NCBI RefSeq assembly: GCF_001428605.1
Contig: NZ_LMID01000013.1
Location: forward strand, 665,750 to 729,749
Length of the DNA stretch: 64,000 nt
DNA from: Sphingomonas sp. Root720
Lineage (GTDB): Bacteria > Pseudomonadota > Alphaproteobacteria > Sphingomonadales > Sphingomonadaceae
Direction: 5' to 3'
Below, in pieces: positions 27,253 through 34,120 of the stretch; position 1 is the stretch's first letter, and every line of letters begins with the position of its first letter. Under the pieces are notes generated by a model. That model was not told where the DNA came from, did not search any database, and was given only the letters and a program-made list of their open reading frames with translations. The position numbers and the translations under genes were made by a program.

Positions 27253-27267
27253 TTTCGCGTGACGAAA
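27253..27267. promoter_or_regulatory. IclR-type operator before the MFS permease
   Basis: TTTCGCGTGACGAAA, a perfect TTTCG-N5-CGAAA palindrome. It differs from the block consensus by one symmetrical base in each half. Confidence 0.55.
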
Positions 27268-27381
27268 TCCTGCGTAGCGCTCCTGATTCACCTATCCAGA
27301 CATATATTTAAGCGCCTGGCTTCTCGCTCCTCGGTGCCCCCCGTTCCACAATGTGTTCACGGTCTTCGCCGCGTGGCCGTT

Positions 27382-28218
27382 TCACGGCATGGGATAGTCT
27401 TCGGCATTCGCGACCAGCCCTTCACGCAGAGAGAAATCCATCCGCGGCGGCGCGAACACATCGATCAGACGGCCGGGCTCGCCACCGATATTGCGGCTGG
27501 TGTGGACAACCGTCGGAGGGATCACCAGCAGCGACGGGCTCGCCATCTCGATGTGCTCATCGTCCCGCCAGGCCGCAAAATCGGGGCCCCAAGGGTAGCG
27601 GATATGGTGGATGTAGGTGCCGCCGATCGCAAGGGATCCCTGTTCGAAATCGGCATGCGAATGCGGCGTCAGCTTGCTCGTGTCGCGTGGCACGTTCCTG
27701 GCTGTCATGACGTTGAGCATGAGATTGGTCGAGCGGAAGATCCGCATGTTGGTGCCTTCGCGGACGTGATCGGCAAGGCGATAGGTGCGCAGACGATAGC
27801 CGCCGATCGGAAGGGGCCAGGGATCGAGCGGCGCAACATCGACGGGTCGCTCTGCATAGACCGCGGCGTTGCTAGCGCGCGCCGCAAGATCGCAAGCCCG
27901 GCTTGAAAAGATACGAATGATTTCGCCATCGCCGTTCAACGTGACGCTGCTAGGCCCCGGTGGCACGATCGTCAGACTGTCGGGTGCGATCTCGACCGTC
28001 TCGCCGCCTGCGGAGACCGTCGCACCGATCTTGTCCGTAACGATCATGTATTCGTCGGGATTGTCAGCGCGCTCCAGGCGCGTTCCCGCCATCGCCCTGC
28101 TGACCACCGTGACGAAATTCGCACCACGCGCGATCCAGTTCTCAGCGCCCTGCTCCAGATCGGTCAGGGGCGCGTCTCGATAATGCCAGGCGCCGTTTGC
28201 TGCGCGTGCACTGTTCAT
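27382..28218 (-). CDS. Two-domain cupin protein, possible metal-dependent dioxygenase
   Basis: 278 residues; ATG 28218 overlaps the stop of the aldolase gene (ATGA). The C-terminal cupin has a complete motif 1: His186, His188 and Glu192 in TPHSHADFEQGSLAIGG fit HxH-(x)3-E-(x)6-G. Motif 2 keeps His239 and Asn243 (PPTVVHTSRN). The N-terminal half is a second, motif-poor cupin-like domain. Such proteins are dioxygenases, isomerases or lyases. Because the block lacks any recognisable ring-cleavage enzyme, this protein is the best candidate for one, but an isomerase or auxiliary role is equally allowed. Confidence 0.72.
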   Translation of the reverse strand: MNSARAANGAWHYRDAPLTDLEQGAENWIARGANFVTVVSRAMAGTRLERADNPDEYMIVTDKIGATVSAGGETVEIAPDSLTIVPPGPSSVTLNGDGEIIRIFSSRACDLAARASNAAVYAERPVDVAPLDPWPLPIGGYRLRTYRLADHVREGTNMRIFRSTNLMLNVMTARNVPRDTSKLTPHSHADFEQGSLAIGGTYIHHIRYPWGPDFAAWRDDEHIEMASPSLLVIPPTVVHTSRNIGGEPGRLIDVFAPPRMDFSLREGLVANAEDYPMP

Positions 28219-28955
28219 GCTGCATGCCCCTTATTCTGCTGGGCGGCAAAGGCGGCGATGTTGCGCGCGCCCTGCCGCAGGATCGATTGATCGGATCCGA
28301 TGACAAACCAGTCGGCTCCCAATGGAGCGAACTCGGCGCCCTCCTCGGGCGAGGCGACGAACATGCCGATGCGTTTGTTGGCGGCACCGCCCGCAGCGAT
28401 GATGCGCCGGGTAGCGGCCATGACCGCAGGGGTGGCGGCATTCGCCTCGCCGATGGATAACGACAAGTCCGATCGGCCAATGAACACGCCGTCTATCCCG
28501 GGCGTCGCGGCAATCGCCTCGCACGCCTCGACGGCGGGGCCACTTTCGATCTGTGCCAGAATGATCGCCTGATCGCCGCGTTTGAGCGCCTCAGCCATGC
28601 CCAGCGAGCCATAGCCGGCAAAGCGTGGACCACCCGAATAGCCGCGCTGGCCGGTCGAGAAACGGGTGTTGCGGACGATCTCCTCCGCCTGCGCCGCGGA
28701 ATCGACATGCGGCACCAACAGGCCGGCCGCCCCCAGGTCGAGAGCCGAAAGCAGAGTCGAGTGGCGGTCGTCTGGAACACGAACGAAGATCGGCAGTCCG
28801 GCGGCGCGGCCTGCGAGAATCATCAAGTCGATTGCAGCCCGGTCAAACGGTGCATGTTCCGCATCGACGATAGCGAAATCGAGTCCGCAGGTACCGAGTA
28901 CTTCTACGATATGCGGCGAGGCGGTCTTGACGAAAATGCCGCACTGAACGGTCAT
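28215..28955 (-). CDS. HpaI/HpcH-family class II pyruvate aldolase
   Basis: 246 residues, family length. Signatures are VDAEHAPFD with the catalytic histidine at 34, AQIESGPA with the metal-binding glutamate, and DGVFIGRSDLSLS. Class II aldolases of this family split 4-hydroxy-2-oxo acids into pyruvate and an aldehyde (4-hydroxy-2-oxoheptanedioate or 2-dehydro-3-deoxyglucarate). With the hydratase at 14980-15774 this forms a standard hydrate-then-cleave pair. The ATG overlaps the stop of a 28-codon ORF, and its own stop overlaps the cupin start, so translation of the three is coupled. Confidence 0.9.
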   Translation of the reverse strand: MTVQCGIFVKTASPHIVEVLGTCGLDFAIVDAEHAPFDRAAIDLMILAGRAAGLPIFVRVPDDRHSTLLSALDLGAAGLLVPHVDSAAQAEEIVRNTRFSTGQRGYSGGPRFAGYGSLGMAEALKRGDQAIILAQIESGPAVEACEAIAATPGIDGVFIGRSDLSLSIGEANAATPAVMAATRRIIAAGGAANKRIGMFVASPEEGAEFAPLGADWFVIGSDQSILRQGARNIAAFAAQQNKGHAA

Positions 28956-29038
28956 ACCGCGATCCCCGGAAGCCGCGTGGCGTCGCCGACGAGGCGACGG
29001 ATCTCGATTTCGTCTCCATTCGACGTCTTAGCCGCCAT
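28952..29038 (-). CDS. Small 28-aa ORF coupled to the aldolase gene
   Basis: ATG 29038 has a strong GGAGAAG ribosome-binding site, and the TGA overlaps the aldolase ATG. The peptide is charged (it contains NGDEIEIRRLVGDA) and has no signal or membrane segment. It may be a leader that couples translation, a genuine small protein, or the last piece of a lost upstream gene. I do not recognise a family. Confidence 0.5.
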   Translation of the reverse strand: MAAKTSNGDEIEIRRLVGDATRLPGIAV

Positions 29039-29126
29039 TCTCTTCTTCTCCACGCCTGTGCGCCTCTGCGCCGAGCCCCGTTTTTGAAGGAAAATCACGA
29101 TCGAAGAATAGCGTCGAGTTCAAACT

Positions 29127-29158
29127 TTCCGAACGACGGAACTTTCCGCAGAACGGAA
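29127..29158. promoter_or_regulatory. Tandem perfect IclR-type operators in a divergent promoter
   Basis: TTCCGAACGACGGAA (29127-29141) and TTCCGCAGAACGGAA (29144-29158), both perfect TTCCG-N5-CGGAA palindromes with centres 17 bases apart. They lie between the small-ORF/aldolase/cupin operon (start 29038) and the cleavage-enzyme gene (start 29256), so both directions could be controlled. Confidence 0.8.
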
Positions 29159-29255
29159 GATCCGGCAATCGGTGTTGCGTGACTACGGCCGATTTGGTGC
29201 TGGTTCCGCCAGCATCGACTTCGCACGTTCCCCACATCGAAAGAACCCGGCCACC

Positions 29256-30146
29256 ATGGCGAGCAAGACCATCATCTCATGCGCCGTCACCGGCAATCTC
29301 GTGAAGCCGGAACAGCATCCCGGCTTGCCGGTCACGCCGAAGCAGATCGCGCAGGCGGCGCTTGACGCGCGCGCTGCGGGTGCCGCGATCGCCCATATCC
29401 ACGTCCGCGATCCCGAGACCGGGCGGGGTTCCATGCGTCTCGATCTCTACAAGGAGGTGGTCGATCGTATCCGCGACAGCGGCAGTGACGTGATCATAAA
29501 CCTTACGACCGGTGAGGGTCAGCGCTTCGTGCCGTCGGACAACGATCCGAAGGTCGCCGCTCCCGGCACGACGCTGGTCCATCCGTTGCTTCGCGTCGAG
29601 CATATCGTCGCGCTGAAGCCCGATCTTTGCTCGCTCGATTTCAATACGATGAATTCGGGTGGGCAGGTCGTCATCAACACACCCGCTAACGTCCGCAAGA
29701 TGGCGGCGGCTATCGTCGGCGCGGGGGTCAAGCCCGAAATCGAGGTATTCGATAGCGGTGACATTCACCTCGCCAACGATCTGATCGTGGAAGGACTCAT
29801 CCCCGGAAAGCCATTTTTCCAGATCGTCTCAGGCGTGAAATATGGCTGTTCGTCGACAGTGGAAACGATTGCCTATATGCGCTCGCTGATCCCCAACGGT
29901 GCGATCTGGTCGGCGTTCGGAATCGGCCGCCATGAATATCCGATCCTTGCAGCGGCACATCTGCTTGGCGGACAGGTTCGGGTCGGTATGGAAGATAATA
30001 TCTACATTCGCCGGGGCGAGCTGACGCGCGGAAACGGCGAACTGGTCGAACAGGCCGTACACTTGCTCGACCTGCTTGGCAGTGAGCCGGCGACACCAGC
30101 CGAAGCGCGCGCGATGCTCGAACTGCCGCCCCGTAATCCGGCATAA
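29256..30146 (+). CDS. Beta-keto acid cleavage enzyme (BKACE, DUF849)
   Basis: 296 residues from ATG 29256; the frame extends upstream through the promoter but the family starts here (SCAVTGN). The metal-binding HIHVRDP pair (His47, His49) and the late GMEDNIYIRRGEL segment are typical. The prototype converts a beta-keto acid plus acetyl-CoA into acetoacetate and a CoA thioester. It implies that the pathway of this block ends in, or passes through, a beta-keto acid. It is divergent from the aldolase operon and shares the tandem operators. Confidence 0.9.
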   Translation: MASKTIISCAVTGNLVKPEQHPGLPVTPKQIAQAALDARAAGAAIAHIHVRDPETGRGSMRLDLYKEVVDRIRDSGSDVIINLTTGEGQRFVPSDNDPKVAAPGTTLVHPLLRVEHIVALKPDLCSLDFNTMNSGGQVVINTPANVRKMAAAIVGAGVKPEIEVFDSGDIHLANDLIVEGLIPGKPFFQIVSGVKYGCSSTVETIAYMRSLIPNGAIWSAFGIGRHEYPILAAAHLLGGQVRVGMEDNIYIRRGELTRGNGELVEQAVHLLDLLGSEPATPAEARAMLELPPRNPA

Positions 30147-30490
30147 TGACATGCCGTCACGGCGCGGGAAGCCTGTAGCGCGGAAGAAGGCTTCTGCGGT
30201 GGCCGCGCACCGCCTGGCCGTGGCTTCGCATCACAGCTGCGCCGCAGCGCCCGATGGCGTTAAGGGGGCGCGATCGGCCCAGAGGTTCGCTGCCCGCCGA
30301 ATGACTTCCGTGGACGCCCCTTTGGATGCAAGCGGTAGATCGGGATGAACCGCGCCGGGTTTGCCCGAGGCTCCTGCTCCTGAGAAGGTGGAGCCTATAT
30401 GAGCAAGACGACGATCCGCGCCCCGTCCGCCATGTCTGCGGCGCGCTCACGGACATTCGGCCCTCCACGCGACGGGGCGTTCGGCGCCGG
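30147..30490. other. Convergent gap at the right end of the IclR block
   Basis: 344 bases between two converging genes. It has a 7-base inverted repeat (AGGCTCC at 30368-30374, GGAGCCT at 30390-30396) that could end transcripts weakly. Short frames on both strands resemble nothing I know. It may mark the right boundary of an acquired block. Confidence 0.4.
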
Positions 30491-33055
30491 TCAGAAGCCG
30501 GGCTCCCTGGCGTCGAACGCCTTGGGAGCTGCCTCGCCGGCCAGGTTCGTCACGAAATAATCCCAGCTGCGCCGCATCGCATAGGCCGGAAGCTGGTGTC
30601 CCGCCTCCGGCACGATCATCAGGTCGAAATCCTTGTTCTCGCGGGTCAGCGCGTCGGCCAGGCGCAGCGTCTGGGCCGGCGGGTTGTTGCAATCCATGTC
30701 GCCGTGGATGAGCAGCAGCTTGCCGCGCAGGTTCGCGGCATAGGTCAGGTTCGCCTGCCGGGCGTAGCGTGCGTGGTCCTCGGCACTTTCGAGCCGCCCC
30801 ATATATTGCTCGCCCCAATACCAGCCATAGGTGCGCATATCGTGGTTGCCGGCCTGGGCGACGCCGACCTTGAAGAATTCGGGATGGGTCAGCATGCCGG
30901 CGGCGGCGGCGTAGCCCCCGGCGGAATGGCCGGTGATGCCCACCCGGTCGGTATCGATCCAGCCATGACGCTGCGCCAGCTGGCGGACGGCGGCGATCTG
31001 GTCGGGCAGGCCGTTGTCGATGAGGTTTCCATGGTTGAAATCCTGCATCGGCTTGGACCGCTGCGCGGTGCCGAGCGCGTTGAGCTTGATGATGATGAAG
31101 CCCAGTTCGGCCAGCGACTGGCCCATGCCCTCGCCATGCGTCACGCGCGGACGCGGCCGTTCGGCCAGTCCATAGCTGTCGCCGCCCTGGAAGCGCCAAT
31201 AGCGGCCGACGCTGCCCGCGAAGGGTCCGGGATAGATGTTGACGATGATCGGATAGCGGCGGGTCGGATCGAAATGGCTCGGCCGGTACATCATGCCGTG
31301 GAGATCGGTCTTCCCGTCGCGCGCCTTGACGGTGAACTCCTCTGCCGGGTGCCAGCCGACGGCGCGCAGGGCGGCGGCGTCGCCGCGTGACAGCTCCATC
31401 AGGATCCGGCCGTCGGGCGCGCGAACCCGCGTCACCGGCAGCCGATCGGTCGATTCCTGCCGGTCGAGGAAATAGCTGCCGTCCGGGGCCCATTCGATGT
31501 CGTGGTCGCCGGGCTCGGGCGTCAGCGCGGTCATGCCACGGCCGTCGAAACCGACCCGGTAGAAATGGCGGTAATAGGGATTGCCCGCCGCGCGCCCCCA
31601 GGCGGTGAAGTAGAGAAGCTTGCGGGCATGATCGACGTGGATCAGTTCGGCGACCGAGTTTTCGCCGCCGTCGATCCGGTTCTTCAACCGGCCGTCCGCG
31701 CCATAGCGATAGAGATGGCCCCAGCCGTCGCGCTGCGAGAACCAGATCAGATCGTCCCCGCCGGGCGAGGCGGCGGCGATGGTGCGCCATCCGCCATTGC
31801 TCATCTCCACATAGGTCTTCGACTTTTCGGTGATCAGCCGGGTCGTCCGCCCGGTCGCGGCATCGACCGAAGACATCGTCACTTCATGCGGTGCCCGATC
31901 CGACGAGATCACGTCGAGATGCCGCGAATCCGCGAGCCATTGCGCCCCGCCCGGACGCGATACCGCGCCGGTCGACGGCACGTCGATCTTCACCGCGCGG
32001 CGCGTCGCGACGTCGACCACGAACAGGTCGTAGCGCTGGATCGCCTTCGCGCTGGGCCAGGCATAGAAATAGCTGTGGTCGACCGGCTGGTCCGATGTCG
32101 AGGAGTAGAGCGGATAGGTGGCCATTCCCCGGAAGTCGTCGCGCCGCACGACCAGCTTCGAGGAGTCCGGCGACCAGATGATCGAGCCGCGCCGCGGCCG
32201 ATAACGATCGGCGTCGAAGCCCGCGACCTCGAGGCCCATCTTCCAGAGCGGACCATAGCTGTAGAGCGGCTCCCCGTCGGTGGTCAGCGCGATGGCGCCT
32301 TCGGGCGGCGGCACGGGCTTCGGATCGGCGACGGGATTGGGTCCGGGCGGCGCCGGCCAGTCGCATCCGGCGCGCTGGCCGGTGGGCTGGAACGCGGCCA
32401 GGTCCGGGCTGTCGTCGGCCAGCGGAAAGGCGTGATTGCCGTTGCGGTCCTCCTTCAGCGGACGGAAGGCGGTGTCGGCCGGCAGCGGCGCCGACGCCGG
32501 CCGGATATAGACATTGTGGTTCCACACGAACGCGTCCCACCGGCCGTCGGGGGAGCGCACCGCCCAGTCGGGGATCGCTTCGCCGGCATCGGGCCGTGCG
32601 GCGCGGCAGCGCAGCGAAGCGACGTCGCAGCCATAGTCGGTCGCGCCTATCCGCGCGGTCAGGGCGGCGTCGCCGGTCAGGCGCCAGGCGGGCAGTTCGT
32701 CGGCGTCCACCGCGCTGCCGGAAGCCGTCGACAGCGCCTTGGCCAGCGCCTGCACGGTGAACAGCGCGCGCTTCGTACCCGCGGCGGGATCGACCAGGAA
32801 AACGGTTCCCGGCGCTTCATGATCGGCGAAGGAGCGATAATAGAAGCGCCGCCCGTCGGCCAGCCAATGCGGGAAGATGGTGCCGCCGGTGCGGCGGTTG
32901 TCGAACAGGCGGATGCGATCCGCACGCCGGTAATCCTCCAGAGAGGCGGCCTGGGCGACGCCGGCGACGATCGATGCCCCGATCAGCGCGGCGGCCACCG
33001 CCCGCGTGGCGAGCCTCCGGTAGCCCTTCCGATCGATGCCGCGCCGTGTCGCCAT
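30491..33055 (-). CDS. Secreted S9 family prolyl peptidase, DPP-IV type
   Basis: 854 residues from ATG 33055, with GGGGAG 5 bases upstream and a basic, hydrophobic signal (RRLATRAVAAALIGASIVAG). An N-terminal beta-propeller of about 550 residues precedes the hydrolase domain. The catalytic serine is in GHSAGG at about residue 707, the aspartate in HGDMDCNNP near 783 and the histidine in EAGHQLP near 820. Such enzymes remove Xaa-Pro dipeptides. The downstream position in an operon with an aconitase-X-linked reductase suggests digestion of proline or hydroxyproline peptides. It follows the reductase gene by 37 bases. Confidence 0.9.
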   Translation of the reverse strand: MATRRGIDRKGYRRLATRAVAAALIGASIVAGVAQAASLEDYRRADRIRLFDNRRTGGTIFPHWLADGRRFYYRSFADHEAPGTVFLVDPAAGTKRALFTVQALAKALSTASGSAVDADELPAWRLTGDAALTARIGATDYGCDVASLRCRAARPDAGEAIPDWAVRSPDGRWDAFVWNHNVYIRPASAPLPADTAFRPLKEDRNGNHAFPLADDSPDLAAFQPTGQRAGCDWPAPPGPNPVADPKPVPPPEGAIALTTDGEPLYSYGPLWKMGLEVAGFDADRYRPRRGSIIWSPDSSKLVVRRDDFRGMATYPLYSSTSDQPVDHSYFYAWPSAKAIQRYDLFVVDVATRRAVKIDVPSTGAVSRPGGAQWLADSRHLDVISSDRAPHEVTMSSVDAATGRTTRLITEKSKTYVEMSNGGWRTIAAASPGGDDLIWFSQRDGWGHLYRYGADGRLKNRIDGGENSVAELIHVDHARKLLYFTAWGRAAGNPYYRHFYRVGFDGRGMTALTPEPGDHDIEWAPDGSYFLDRQESTDRLPVTRVRAPDGRILMELSRGDAAALRAVGWHPAEEFTVKARDGKTDLHGMMYRPSHFDPTRRYPIIVNIYPGPFAGSVGRYWRFQGGDSYGLAERPRPRVTHGEGMGQSLAELGFIIIKLNALGTAQRSKPMQDFNHGNLIDNGLPDQIAAVRQLAQRHGWIDTDRVGITGHSAGGYAAAAGMLTHPEFFKVGVAQAGNHDMRTYGWYWGEQYMGRLESAEDHARYARQANLTYAANLRGKLLLIHGDMDCNNPPAQTLRLADALTRENKDFDLMIVPEAGHQLPAYAMRRSWDYFVTNLAGEAAPKAFDAREPGF

Positions 33056-33092
33056 ATCCGCTCCCCTTGCCATGAATCCCGGCCTTCGACCC

Positions 33093-34100
33093 TCAGGCCT
33101 GCTGCGCCCGCCGCTCCGCGTGGCGGCGCCACGCCAGGACGGCGACCGCCAGGTCGGACGCCGCGACGCCGACCGACTTGAACAGGGTGATTTCATCCGC
33201 GCCCGACCGACCGGTCAACCCCAGCGCAAGATCGGCGAGGTCCCCCCTGATCGATGCGGGCGTCGCCACCCCGTTGGCGATGGGGTCGATCAGGTCGCCG
33301 GCCTCGGCCAGCGCCCCGGTCCGATCGTCGACGAAGATGGTCGACCGCGCGATTCCGGCATCGTCGATCTCGCGCATGTCGGGACGATAGCCGCCGACCA
33401 GATCGACATGGGTGCCGGGCGACAGCCAGGCTCCCTCGATCAGCGGCGTCGTGGCGCGGGTGGCCGCGCTGACGATGTCCGCCTGGCGTATTGCGGCTTC
33501 GAGATCGCCATGTGCCTCGACGATGATGCCGCGATCCGGGTCGAGCCGGGCGCGCAGCCTGTCGGCGGCCGATCGGGCGGCCTCCGGCCGGCGCGCCCAG
33601 ACCAGGATGCGGTCGATCGGCCGGACGGCCGCGTGCGCCGCGCCGAGGCTGGGGATGATGTGCCCCGCCCCCACCAGCGTCAGCGTCCGGGCGTCGGGCC
33701 GCGCCAGCCGATCGGCCGCCGCGGCAGCGACCCCGGCCGTGCGCCGGGCGGTGAGCTCGCTGGCGTCCATCGTCGCCAGCGCCGCGCCGCTTTCCATGTC
33801 GTACAGCGTGAACAGCCCGGAAATCACGGGCAGCGCCGTACCGGCATTGGCGGGGATGACGGTCAGTATCTTCACACCGCCATAGGGATCGCCCCATGTC
33901 GGCATGACGATCATCTCACGCCCGTCGGCTTGGCCGAAACGCTGCCGCAACGGCGTCGCGGGCCGCCCCCGATAGACGGCCAGCAGGCTTTCGACGACCG
34001 GTGCGCCGTCGAGCAGGCGCCCCAGCCGGGCCGCGTCCAGATGCGGAAGCGACCCGGCCTCGGAAAGGGGCGCGTCGGCCATTCGCACGAAAATGGTCAT
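33093..34100 (-). CDS. Ornithine cyclodeaminase-family reductase, probable pyrroline-2-carboxylate reductase
   Basis: 335 residues. It has the mu-crystallin/ornithine cyclodeaminase layout: KILTVIPAN, ASELTARRTAGVAAAAADRL, the Rossmann LVGAGHI, and VDLVGGYRPDMREID. Members near aconitase X reduce delta-1-pyrroline-2-carboxylate to L-proline with NAD(P)H. That role is favoured because both aconitase-X subunits lie in this block. A true cyclodeaminase or a different imine reductase remains possible. The gene starts 20 bases after the receptor stop, so it is in the receptor operon. Confidence 0.82.
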   Translation of the reverse strand: MTIFVRMADAPLSEAGSLPHLDAARLGRLLDGAPVVESLLAVYRGRPATPLRQRFGQADGREMIVMPTWGDPYGGVKILTVIPANAGTALPVISGLFTLYDMESGAALATMDASELTARRTAGVAAAAADRLARPDARTLTLVGAGHIIPSLGAAHAAVRPIDRILVWARRPEAARSAADRLRARLDPDRGIIVEAHGDLEAAIRQADIVSAATRATTPLIEGAWLSPGTHVDLVGGYRPDMREIDDAGIARSTIFVDDRTGALAEAGDLIDPIANGVATPASIRGDLADLALGLTGRSGADEITLFKSVGVAASDLAVAVLAWRRHAERRAQQA

Positions 34101-34120
34101 GCCATGCCCGATCGCGCCCG

